DNA from: Semisulcospira habei
Taxonomy: Eukaryota; Mollusca; Gastropoda; Semisulcospiridae
Assembly: GCA_036245525.1 (NCBI GenBank)
Contig: BTPG01000007.1
Location: forward strand, 122,108,875-122,172,874
Length of the DNA stretch: 64,000 bases
Direction of reading: 5' to 3'
Of this stretch, positions 45,560-57,194 are shown piece by piece; positions within the stretch are counted from its first letter, which is position 1, and every line of letters starts with the position of its first letter. The notes beneath the pieces were generated by a model that had not been told where the DNA came from, ran no database searches, and worked only from the letters and a program-made list of their open reading frames with translations. Made by a program: the position numbers and the translations under genes.

Positions 45560-46645
45560 TCTGCCCTGGCGCATATCGGGATGAGGTAGGCATGTTAGTA
45601 GGCTGGTTTTCTGACAACAACCTGGATTTGCTTGTTGTTAAGACCAAGGAAATGATAATCGATTTCAGGAAAAAGAAAACTGGCCCCCTTCCCTTAACCA
45701 TCCAAGGAAACGATATTGAAATTGTTGAAACTTTCACGTTCCTGGGTACTCTTATTTAGCACGATCTGAAGTGGGAGAAGAATGTTGAACAGCTAGTAAA
45801 AAAAGCCCAGCAGCGCCTGTTTTTTTTTTTTTTTTTCTTTGGCGGTTGAAGTCTTTTGGCGACAGTCAGCAGATCATGGTGCAGTTTTACCGCGCCGACC
45901 ATGAGAGCATTCTTACCTTCTCAATGACGGTGTGGTATGGCAGCGCAACCGACGAAGCCCGCAAGAAACTAAACAGGGTGATCAAAACAGCATCTCATAT
46001 TGTTTGAAGCGATGTCCTCTCGCTGGAATCACTGTACCACGCACGCACCATCAATAGAGCGAGCTCTATCATACATGACGAGCACCATCCTGCACATTGC
46101 CTATTCGAGCCCTTGCCATCTGGCATACGCTTTAGACCACTCGTTTTCAGAAGAGCGTTTATCCCTTGGCTGTTCAGGCCCTGTCTAGTGTGGCTGTGAT
46201 ATGATTTAATTCAGCAGACTGACTCAAAGTCCCTTTAGAATTACCTACAGCCTGTCTTAGTTGTTTATTGTTCTTTATATGTTCTATTAAACCTCTTCTT
46301 AAACAGGATATACAGTTTTACGAATAAATATGAATTTAGCTAATCTGTTTTCGCTGCGGCTCACTTGGTGGTCTTTGTTGTCATAATATGTTTATATGCT
46401 ATAGATTTATTTTATTTCCCTTACTTAGATGTGTGTGCACACTTAGTAGAATGACTGCTATACATATGTGTGTTTTGTTATTTTAGAATCTGCTTGATTG
46501 TGATGTATGTATGTTTTATGTGTTGATGTTCATATGGACGCGTTGTACGCTCGTCAGTTATGCCGCAAAAACTCCTAATGTTTATGCACACGCATATGGC
46601 AATGAAGTTTATCTTATCTTATCTTATCTTATCTTATTATCCATA
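45560..46645 (+). pseudogene. Rex1/Babar-like LINE 3' part with (CTTAT)n tail
   Basis: Plus-strand frame pieces: LLVVKTKEMIIDFRKKK, then GDSQQIMVQFYRAD-like and ILTFSMTVWYGSATDEARKK, then FEPLPSGIRFRPL, as in the C-terminal part of Rex1/Babar-type reverse transcriptases. Broken by a TAG near 45757, a poly-T insertion at 45820-45837 and a TGA near 46006. The 3' UTR ends in a short TTATC repeat at 46610-46640. Confidence 0.8.
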
Positions 46646-46659
46646 CCGAATCGGTCGTC

Positions 46660-47219
46660 GCTCGGAACAAGGACCGCGCCTTCCGTCTTGCGCCAGGACA
46701 GAGGTGTTAAGTGTGCTAATGGTGCACCATCAAAACTCCGTGCCAGAAACAACATATCAGCATTGGCACTTGGAACGTCAGAACATTAAGAACGCCTGGA
46801 AAGGTAGAGGAAGTGACACACGAAATGAACAGTTACCATTGGACCATTCTAGGACTTTGCGAAGTACGATGGAAGAACTTTGGGGAAATATTAACCTAGA
46901 AAAACCACAAACTGTACTACAGTGGCAGAGATGAGAAACACGAACATGGTGTCTGATTTCTCGTACACAAAGACATCGTTAACTCTGTCATGAGTTGTAG
47001 GCTAGTCTCCAGCAGGCTTATCATCATACGCTTGAGAGCAACCCCATTTAATATCACCATTATACAAGTTTACGCTCCAGCAACAAAATATGATGATGAG
47101 GAAATAGAAGACTTCTTTGACCAACAGCAAAAAGTCCTGGACCAGACCGCCAAGAAAGATATTCTAGTGGTGCAAGGAGACTGGAATGCCAAAATAGGAG
47201 AGGTTGCTGTTAAGAACTG
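46660..47219 (+). pseudogene. LINE endonuclease region, left part
   Basis: Starts near CGTGCCAGAAACAAC and LGTSEH-type sequence of a LINE 5' end. APE-type endonuclease pieces follow: VYAPATKYDDEEIEDFF and VVQGDWNAKIGE near 47160-47200. Frameshifts and stops are frequent before 47000. The reading continues at 48162 after the solo LTR. Confidence 0.8.
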
Positions 47220-48161
47220 TGTTACGTGGTTGAGTCGTAGTCGTAGTATGATAAACACACCAGACGCACGCACGTAAGGTTTGTTTTAAATAAACTTCAT
47301 TTAGCTGCAAACCGTCACACGTGGCTTAAGGATGTAGACAATACTGGAGTAACAGTTCCAACAATATTTTAATTCAGCGATGCGATCTCCACACAATGCA
47401 CTTCCAAACGCACAAATACTGATACAAAGTCTCTTCTGCAAATGTCCACTCTAGCAACACAAAGTTTCTCATCCAATGTACACCCTATACGGGCCACGTA
47501 CCTACGATAAACTTTGTGTCCCTACCACTGACAATGCAAGACAATGTACGAACGTGCTTTCCCAGCGCCCTCATATACACAACCACTTTCCAGAACACTC
47601 CAAGAAAATCATACAACGTAACCAATCAAAACAAAACACGCAACTGAAACTCATAAATAAGAATTTTCTGGAATCACTAAAATAGGCTACAAAAGCTCGG
47701 CTGCTCATTTCAGCACTAAATCCTAGTGTATAATAAAGACACATAAAAGTATGGTAGCCCTATCATGACTTGCATATCCACTCTAGAAGAATCTCGACCT
47801 TTCACAAAACAAAACAAAAAGGCTGCTCAATTCACGCGCACAGAAAAACAAAATGTTGCCAACTGTTACGAACTTTCCGACGTCACACATACAAGGTCAC
47901 TAGACAGTGCGATATTAACGAAGGTTCTAATCTACGCAAAACAAAGATCGTCCGCTATTCTCCGTGCGACTTTTCTAGAACGTTCTGGACTAAACTTAAC
48001 GTATCAAAATAAGCGAAATCCACTCTATGTACAAACGAGAGAAAAAAAATTACTAAAAAGGTACGTGATTCGTAACCATGATAGCTCAAATAAATATCGG
48101 ATCGTTTCCAACGATTAACACATGCATGCTCTCATAGGATAACACAACCACAATCGTAACA
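47220..48161 (+). mobile_element. Solo LTR inserted in a LINE endonuclease (family S, copy 3)
   Basis: 942 bp, TGTTACGTGG ... ATCGTAACA. Perfect 5-bp target duplications AACTG at 47215-47219 and 48162-48166. The LINE coding sequence resumes right after it (WKDTCGRYCNAETNDRG). Confidence 0.93.
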
Positions 48162-48445
48162 AACTGGAAAGACACATGTGGACGCTACTGCAATGCAGAG
48201 ACCAACGACAGAGGCTTAAGGCTCCTGGAATTTGCCAGCTCAAATGATCTGAAGCTGGTGAACACGTTTGGCCCACACAAAGCATCCAGAAAGTGGACAT
48301 GGCACAGCCGAATGGAGAGCACCATAACCAAATTGACTACATCATGGTGAAGACACGCTTCCAAACCAGTGTGAACATTGCCAAGACAAGAAGTTATCCA
48401 GGAGCAGACATTGAAAACGACCATGACATAGTAATGATTTAATAA
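48162..48445 (+). pseudogene. LINE endonuclease region, right part
   Basis: GRYCNAETNDRGLRLLEFA, then NTFGPHKASRKWTWHS, as in the second half of APE-type LINE endonucleases; frameshift near 48320. Same LINE as 46660-47219. Confidence 0.82.
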
Positions 48446-48610
48446 TAGGAACAACTTTGAAATGAGGCTGGTCGGAGTGCATTCCGGAACATGCAAATGA
48501 CATTCTTGGCGTGCGGGGCAGAAATTCTGGCAAAGAAGTAACAAGATATAAATGATGCACGTCTAGATACGTTAACCTGCTGGCGAAGGTCATTTTGGCG
48601 CCAAGCGCCG

Positions 48611-48611
48611 T

Positions 48612-48703
<92 letters not shown>
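48611..48703. repeat. (GT)n microsatellite
   Basis: About 92 bp of pure GT. Confidence 0.95.
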
Positions 48704-48736
48704 CAGCGACTAGAGCTTGCGTTTGAGGAAAGACAA

Positions 48737-50277
<1,541 letters not shown>

Positions 50278-50292
50278 TTTGAGGAAAGACAA

Positions 50293-50690
50293 GCTTGAAA
50301 TTTTAGGATGTTGTCCCTAAAAAATAATCTCGAGACGTTTTTTTTTAAATTTTTATGATTAAGAAGCTCACTGGCGAGAAAATGGCCGTTTCACATGAAC
50401 TAGTTGATTCCCTCTGGAGTCCGTAATAACTTATTTTACTTGATATTTTGCATATATCTAGATAAAAAGAAGATATTGAATGAGTTCGTTTACCAGCATT
50501 ATACCTCTTGAACTTTTTTAACGATAATTAAATATTTTTGAAATAAAAATAGTTTCACGTTTTTGGATTAATTTCACGAATTGTTAGGGAATAATCTTAA
50601 AACATTGTTGTTTTTTTTTACCAAAAACAACAACCCAATCTACTATTAATAATCACATAATTTTCAATGTACGGTATTCACATAAGCCTA
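50293..50690. other. AT-rich spacer, no feature seen
   Basis: No coding frame or repeat recognised. Confidence 0.4.
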
Positions 50691-51053
50691 CAGTTTGTCT
50701 AAAAAAGACGAATGTCCTGGGACAGGACACAGACACTGCCATTCACCACCATTAACAACTACAAGCTCGACATCGTCCACCAGTTCACGAACCTTGGGTC
50801 CACCTTCACCAATAACCTCTCTCTGGACATCGAAATCGACAAGAGGATCGGGAAGGCTGCTGCAACTCTTGCACGCCTCACATCTCGAGTGTGGACAAAT
50901 CCCAAGCTGACTGTGAAAACAAAGATGGCTGCGTCATTAGCACACTACTATATGGCAGAGAGACATGGACCATATATGCTAGACAGGAGAAAAGACTCAA
51001 CACCATCCACCTGAGAAGCATCCGCTGTATCCTGGGCATATCTTGGCAAGATA
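50691..51053 (+). pseudogene. LINE B C-terminal region, left part
   Basis: [35 protein letters not shown] and a [18 protein letters not shown] block, then [10 protein letters not shown]: the C-terminal domain after the palm in many LINE proteins. It is cut at 51053 by LINE C and resumes at 52820 with RVTNTEVL. Confidence 0.85.
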
Positions 51054-52813
51054 CCCACTCCCCCATACCCACTCCCTTGTTGTACGAGTGCCTGGATGAA
51101 GTGTTGCCTGCCATTACACAAGTCATCAACAACTCTCTCTCCACTGGTATTTTTCCTGAAAGCTTCAAGACTGCACTTGTGAAACCCCTATTGAAGAAAC
51201 CATCTTTAGACCCAAATGTACTGAAAAACTATCGCCCAGTTTCCAATCTTACATTTCTATCAAAGATTCTTGTGAAAATTGTCCTTGTTCAAACTTTAAA
51301 GCATGTCAACTCTAATAGTCTGTTCAGTGTATTCCAGTCTGCATATCGTCCCCATCGTAGCACTGAAACAGCTTTGCTGAAGATATTCAATGACCTGCTT
51401 TGTGCTTTGGATGAGCGCAAGATCACAGTCCTTGCTTTGCTGGACCTGTCCAGTGCTTTTGACACTATTGACCATGAAATTTTGCTGTGCCGTCTTCAAT
51501 CTGTATTTGGCATTGAAGGCACAGTCTTGGCATGGTTTCGTTCATACCTGACTGAACGATCCCAGATTGTTTCTGTCGATGGCTGTCGTTCTGAGCCATC
51601 ACCTCTTCGGTTTGGTGTACCCCAGGGCTCGGTCCTAGGACCTGTATTGTTCTTACTGTATGTTCAGCCCCTGTCCGACCTGATTTGTAGTCGTTCCATT
51701 TCCCATCATGCATTTGCAGATGATACGCAGATGTACAAAAGTGATACTGTCGAGCGAGCTGTGAATGCCGTCCAAAGTATAAGCCAGTGCATTGACCATG
51801 TCAAATCATGGATGACCACCAACAAACTGATGTTAAATGATGGCAAAACTGAAGCAATGTTGGTAGCTAATCCAAGATTATCTTCGTCCCTGTCTTTACC
51901 GTCATCATTGTCTGTGGATGGAACACCCATTGGTTTCTCTGCGAGTGTGAGAAACATGGGTGTTACACTTGACAGCGAGTTATCTATGTCACAGCATGTC
52001 AGTGCAGTGTGTAGATCCGCTTATCTGGAACTTTTCGTATTAGTTCAGTTCGTCTCCTGCTGACCGTGGAAGCCACTAAAAACTAGTTTGTGCATTTGTG
52101 CTGTCCAAGCTAGATTATTGTAACTCTTTGCTTTGTGACTGCCCTCAGTATCTCATTGATCGCCTCCAAAAAATTCAGAACAATGCAGCCCGGCATGTTG
52201 TGAGAGTCCGTAAGACTGAGCATGTCACACCCATCTTGAAGTCCCTTCACTGGCTACCTGTGTCCTCACGTATTCAATACAAAGTTATGTCAATCTGTTT
52301 TAACTGTCTTTCAGGCACCAGCCCAGAATACTTGTCCTCTTTGCTGCACGTGTATACACCCTCTCGTGAGCTCCGCTCCTCTTCTGATAAACGGAAGTTG
52401 TGTGTACCTTCTGTCCAAACTAAAACATTTGGTCAGCGCACTTTTGTTTATCAAGCCCCAGTGTTATGGAATACACTTCCTCTTGAGGTCAGAAACAGTG
52501 AGTCTGTCTCTGACTTCAAGAGGTCGTTGAAAACTCACCTCTTCAAGCTTTACTTTGAATAACTGCCAGTGTTTGATGCCTTAGTTGTAGTTCTGCAATC
52601 CTCCTTGTTTAGACTGAATGTTAATTAGAATATAAATTATTATGTATGTATTGTTGTTTAGTTTATTGTAAAAGTGGTGTGTTCGGGCATTGTGCTTTGT
52701 TTGTTATGTGCATATGTCATTGTATCTTTATTTTTGTGTACAGATTGTAAAGCGCTTAGAGCTTTTGAGTAAGATTAAGCGCTATATAAATACTCATTAT
52801 TATTATTATTATT
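51054..52813 (+). mobile_element. LINE C (CR1/L2-group), 5'-truncated, nested in LINE B
   Basis: Target duplications AAGATA at 51048-51053 and 52814-52819 flank it. Reverse transcriptase motifs in order: [44 protein letters not shown], the catalytic [12 protein letters not shown] near 51715, [17 protein letters not shown], then after a frameshift near 52040 SKLDYCNSLL and LHWLPVSSRIQYKV. ORF ends at 52562. The 3' UTR has AAGCGCTTAGAG ... AAGCGCTATATAAAT and an ATT tail. Only one frameshift was seen, so it is among the youngest LINEs in the window. Confidence 0.92.
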
Positions 52814-53002
52814 AAGATAGAGTGACCAACACCGAAGTCCTGTCATGCGCTGGCCTTCCAAGCATGTACACCCTACTCAGACAATGCAGACTGCGCTGGC
52901 TCGGCCATGTTAACCGCATGGAAGATGGCCACATCTCAAAAGACATCCTCTACTGAGAACTGGCAGCTGGGAGAGGAAACACTGGTTGCCTCAAGCTACG
53001 AT
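52814..53002 (+). pseudogene. LINE B C-terminal region, right part
   Basis: Continues LINE B: RVTNTEVLSCAGLPSMYTLL and RLRWLGHVNRMEDG, then a TGA near 52952. Joined at about 53003 to LINE D. Confidence 0.82.
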
Positions 53003-54009
53003 GTGCTTACAGTGTTGTATAGACGACGCCCTGTCCTGGATGACTAGCAACAAACTTAAGCTTAACACTGACAAAACCGAAGTCATGCCTGCCGGCTCTC
53101 AGTCTCGCCTTAGTCTGATTGACGGCGAGTTCGCAAACATTGGTGGCTGCAGCGTTCCCTTCCAGAAATGTGTCAAATATCTGGGTGTGAAGATTGACTC
53201 GACACTCTCCATGCATGATCATATCAGTAGCGTCTGCCGAGCTGGTTTCCTTGAGCTGCGCAGAATTTCTTCTCTCAGACCGTATCTCACAGAAGGTACG
53301 GCATCAAGACTTGTAAATGCATTCATTACTTCCAGGCTCGATTATTGCAATTATGTACTGGCAGGTTTACCGGCCGATCAGATTTCACGCTTGCAGATGA
53401 TTCAAAACAATGCGGCGCGTCTCATCTTGAAGAAACGAAAGAGATACCACGTTACGCCTCTACTGAAGCAGCTGCACTGGCTGCCCGTCAAATTCCGTTG
53501 CCAGTACAAAATTGCAATTTTTGCCTATTGGCATTTTGACGGATCTCTCCCGCCGTATCTCTCTGCCAAGCTGTCTGCCTATCAGCCATCACGCACCCTC
53601 CGTTCCTCCAGTGAAAATCTGTTAAAAATCCCGAAGCTTAACATGAAAACTGTCGGGGAGCATTCTTTCACCTTTTTCGCCCCAAGTGTGTGTAACTCGC
53701 TGCCAACGGAAATGCAGAATCTGCCCACATTGTCACAGTTCAAGGCTCACTTAAAGACTTTTCTTTTTTGTCGGGCATTTAACACTTAGCTCATATATAG
53801 CTAACTGTTGACTGACTGCCACCTATTCTGATCCAAGAGGAAGTGAATGTAAGGTGTGGGGAAGGGATGGGGTGGTTTAAAGTAGTGTATAATTGTGCGT
53901 GTGTGTCTGAGAGAGAAAGGGTGTGCTGTTGTGCATGCGCAGTGAGTCCAGTGTTTTCCTGGAGAACAGCGCTATACAAGAACTATGTATTATTATTATT
54001 ATTTATTAC
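53003..54009 (+). mobile_element. LINE D (CR1/L2-group), 5'-truncated
   Basis: An unbroken ~260-codon frame to TAG at 53787-53789, starting within the palm (WMTSNKLKLNTDKTEVM) and passing SRLDYCNYVLAGLPADQI, LHWLPVKFRCQYKI and KAHLKTFLF. The 3' end has GCGCTATACAAGAAC and an ATT tail to about 54009, where Polinton copy 2 begins. Confidence 0.9.
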
Positions 54010-54226
54010 TTTTTCTTGGCGCAGGAAGATAAACCTGTCAAATTGCTTGTTTTTGTAACCAATGTTTTATTTGATTCAGTGTTAGATCACTGCCCACAGC
54101 CACCTGTAATTTCTGAATCGCGGTTTTACCTTTCCAGTACCCAATTGGGGAGTAATATATTTTTGATAGTTTATTTTCGATGTCTGTCATTTTTACTAGC
54201 AATATAAAGTCCAGTAAAATATACAA
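54010..54226 (-). pseudogene. Polinton copy 2 integrase, N-terminal fragment
   Basis: IENKLSKIYY and GYWKGKTAIQKLQ as in copy 1; an in-frame TGA near 54038 and then loss of the catalytic core at 54010, where LINE D ends. Catalytic residues absent. Confidence 0.85.
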
Positions 54227-54279
54227 ATATCATTCCCACTAGAACAAAGATTATTTCTCCGTTGCTTTGTTATGTGCTT

Positions 54280-54609
54280 GGTTGATAATAGTTGCTCAGT
54301 TTTGGCTGTGGGGTGGTCATGTCTTCACCCATAACAAGAAAATATTCTCTGATTGCATCATTGACATTAGAAAATGTATGCTGTGCGTGACCTTCAAGTC
54401 TGAGTTTTTTATTTATGAAATCAAGTTTCTCTATTCGTTGTTTTTTTGTACTCTTGCTGCACTTGTGCTAATTTTTTAGATGCCTCATTGTGACGTCTCA
54501 TTTCTTCTGCAGATTTTTCTCTACCCACTTTTGAAAAGAGATAATTTGATCCACTGAAAGCCAGGGCATTGACCATGGCGCCTCCAATCATAATCGCTAT
54601 TGCAGCCAT
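54280..54609 (-). pseudogene. Polinton copy 2 p103 homologue
   Basis: ATG 54609; the hydrophobic N-terminus AIAIMIGGAMVNALAF is kept. One frameshift in a T-run near 54440. The tail continues with HAQHTFSN to a stop near 54280, giving a longer C-terminus than the visible frame of copy 1. Confidence 0.7.
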
Positions 54610-54611
54610 AC

Positions 54612-54851
54612 TTATTTTATTAACATAGAAACATTTTCAGGGATAATTCCTTGCTTGATGAGAAAGTCTTTTGTTGCAATTGACGTTGTAACAACTACAA
54701 TTAGCTTAGCACTGTCTTCAAAGTCTAATCTACTCAGGTCTGTTGATTTCATTTTGAGTAGACTTTTTGCAAGCATAGAATAAGAAACAGCTAGTCCACT
54801 TATTATGGCAGAGTGATAGACAAGGTTCATTAAGTTTTTAGTTTCACTCAT
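54612..54851 (-). CDS. Polinton copy 2 p76 homologue
   Basis: Intact 79-codon frame, closely similar to 21552-21782 along its whole length (LMNLVYHSAIISGLAVSYS, then LSRLDFEDSAKLIV). Both copies stay open. Confidence 0.65.
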   Translation of the reverse strand: MSETKNLMNLVYHSAIISGLAVSYSMLAKSLLKMKSTDLSRLDFEDSAKLIVVVTTSIATKDFLIKQGIIPENVSMLIK

Positions 54852-54887
54852 TTTCTAATGCAATAAAAATTAAAATAATATTTTTAT

Positions 54888-55385
54888 TCACAGGATTAAA
54901 AATGGGTCTACGACTTTGGATGACACTGGTAATGTGGCGACTTCTGGTTTTGTTTTTGGAGTGTCTGATTTTTTGGACACTGTTTGAGTCTGTGGTTTGT
55001 ATTTTTTGTATAATTGGTAACCTATATAACCAAATCCGACAACAAATCCAGCAACTATATATTTTGTTGTTTCGGGTTTGGGGTTAGACTCTGTTGATAG
55101 TCTTTCATTTTGATGAGGGTGTGATTGGGGTGACAGTCCTGACAGTCCTGATGGTCCTGACAGTCCTGACGGTGTTGGTATTGTCACTGGTCCTGATGGT
55201 GCTGAAGGCGGGTCAGTTACAAGAGCTTTTTTTGTTTGCGCTTGAAACTGTAATTTTTTTGTCTGTTTTATTCAGCTAATCCTTTTCCCACCTCAACTCT
55301 ACCAGCAATTTTAGTTTTGGTCACCATTTAAATCTGTGTCAAGACAGGTTGTGGGGTCGACTGTGGGGTCGTCTGGGGGTCGTCC
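54888..55385 (-). pseudogene. Polinton copy 2 GPS-repeat membrane protein
   Basis: Same layout as 21819-22323: GPS/GLS triplets, hydrophobic YIVAGFVVGFGYIGYQLY, basic tail. The N-terminal part contains two stops and a frameshift in the same A-run region as copy 1. Confidence 0.65.
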
Positions 55386-55847
55386 ATCATTTTCTTTTCC
55401 AAACAAATTTAATTTGATAAAATCAATATGACTGCCAGTAACAACTAAAGTTGCCACAGGTGCGATGTAATTTCCAAACTTATAATACATGTGGCAAGCT
55501 AATTTGCTGATTGAATTACAAATGATATGATTTGATTCCAAGTCGTTAATTAGACTTTCTTTTTCAACCAGAAGAAAGTGGCTCACTGCTTTTGAATATA
55601 GGCAGACAAGAGATCGACTTAAGTCAGCAGTCATTAGTGAAGTGATGTGATTGTCATACTTTGCGTGTAGTTTGATTAACTCGTTGGCTGAGAGAGATTC
55701 TATATCTTCTATAGAATAACATTTCCCGCGATAAGCTTTGAATTTGCCAGAAACAATTACAGAAAGAAGACGTTCACGTTTTGAGCCAAAATCTTTGTTT
55801 TCTAAAGCGCCGATTTCACTTAGAAGAAGTATTTCATCAGAATTCAT
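55311..55847 (-). CDS. Polinton copy 2 p22 homologue, 178 codons
   Basis: Intact frame from ATG 55847. The first ~125 residues match copy 1 p22; then a hydrophobic part (APVATLVVTGSHIDFIKL) follows that is frameshifted in copy 1. The last ~24 codons overlap the start of the next gene in another frame, so the native stop may be earlier or the overlap real. Function unknown. Confidence 0.65.
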   Translation of the reverse strand: MNSDEILLLSEIGALENKDFGSKRERLLSVIVSGKFKAYRGKCYSIEDIESLSANELIKLHAKYDNHITSLMTADLSRSLVCLYSKAVSHFLLVEKESLINDLESNHIICNSISKLACHMYYKFGNYIAPVATLVVTGSHIDFIKLNLFGKENDGRPPDDPTVDPTTCLDTDLNGDQN

Positions 55848-56574
55848 TTTATATTAAAAAATTATAATAAGTAAAATAAACTTTATGAACACATTTGTCC
55901 CTTTGTCAGTAAACCAGTCATGAGTATATTAAGCTGACATGTGAAACCTCTTGGTAATTAATGGCTTTCAAAAATCAAGCTGTCTCCTGTTCATTTTTGT
56001 CACCTCTCAGTGGTTGAAAGGCAATAGGCTTTTCAAAGGTTGGGCACATGACAGCTTGTTCATATAAGCATGCCAAATTGAAAGGAATGTGTCCCCCCCC
56101 CCCCCCCCTAGCATACCTGAAATTGAATAGAGTATTCAACTGGCGCATGGCAAAGATTAGGCTTGTCAATGTGTCAGTGTTGGCCTTTATCCATTCCTAT
56201 CATTAACATGTTCCAGGTTCAAATTTCTGATAAAATGTTCTGGGTTAAAATTTCTGATAAATAGACTATGAAGAGGTACTTAAGCATATCTTGGGGTCAA
56301 TCTTTCAATTTAGTGCATACGAGGTAAGTGCTTGTACATATTAATTTTAAGGGTGATAGTGTGAAACGCTTTCAGCCTTGAAAAATTCTGTCAATATCAT
56401 TGCAACATGTGAATACGCTTTCAGCGCCATGCATATTTTAATTCAGTGCAGACGTGTCATGTTCTAGTCATGCACAGATAAAAGCCAGTCCCAGTCAGTC
56501 CCCGCGGTGTTACCCACTAGTAACGGGTGCGCGCACGTACATAGTAACCCTGCGTCAGTGGACATATGAACTAA

Positions 56575-56818
56575 TTAAGAGAGAGAGAGAGAGAGATAAT
56601 AAGAGGACAAAAGTAACATTAACACAATGACTGAGTTAACTCCTGTTGGTATTACTATGTGGAGACACATAAAATGGTATATGTTTAAATAACAATTATT
56701 TAGGGGGTAAATTCCGACGGTATTTACTCTGTGAGGGGTACGTGGTTGATGAGGTTTCAAAAAGTAATAATTAAGGGGTTAGCTTAGTCATTGTGTTAAT
56801 GAAGCTTTAATTCTCTCA

Positions 56819-56840
<22 letters not shown>
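56575..56840. mobile_element. Small inverted-repeat (MITE-like) element at the block junction
   Basis: GAGATAATAAGAG ... ATTAACACAATGACTGAGTTAAC on the left is inverted on the right (GGTTAGCTTAGTCATTGTGTTAAT ... CTCTCATTATCTC). (GA)n lies outside the left arm and (CT)n outside the right arm, so the flanking microsatellites are also inverted. Confidence 0.65.

Positions 56841-56897
<57 letters not shown>
56820..56897. repeat. (CT)n microsatellite
   Basis: About 76 bp of CT; the (GA) counterpart is at 56579-56596. Confidence 0.95.
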
Positions 56898-56898
<1 letters not shown>

Positions 56899-57194
56899 TC
56901 TGAAGAAGAATGATAGCACAAGCAATGAAATGATGTCACTTCAAGCTTCACGTCATGGCATCATTAGTCCCACAAAGCAGTGTTCATAGTGATGACTCGA
57001 TGTTATACGTCACTCATCGCAGTACTAACATTTCATGTATTATACTTATATGATCAAACTTGGCAATTTTCTTGCTGATTTTTACACCTACAGCTTACAG
57101 GTCACAATTGGACCTAATCCTACCCCAGAGCCAGGATGAACACCAGGCGTATGCAAACACTGTTTATGAAACATCATGCGGGTATTAATGAGAA

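Larger units (their letters stand above)
55855..57194. other. Non-Polinton spacer between the two copy 2 blocks
   Basis: Holds a C-run at 56094-56108, the inverted-repeat element at 56575-56840, a (CT)n tract and an unassigned AT-rich stretch. I see no gene. A weak frame continuing leftwards from the PolB break (57090-57190) is not similar to polymerase. Confidence 0.5.

Noticed and set aside
50891..52063. Single 390-codon gene
   Set aside because: The frame runs from LINE B across the AAGATA junction into LINE C; it is a chance fusion at a nested insertion.
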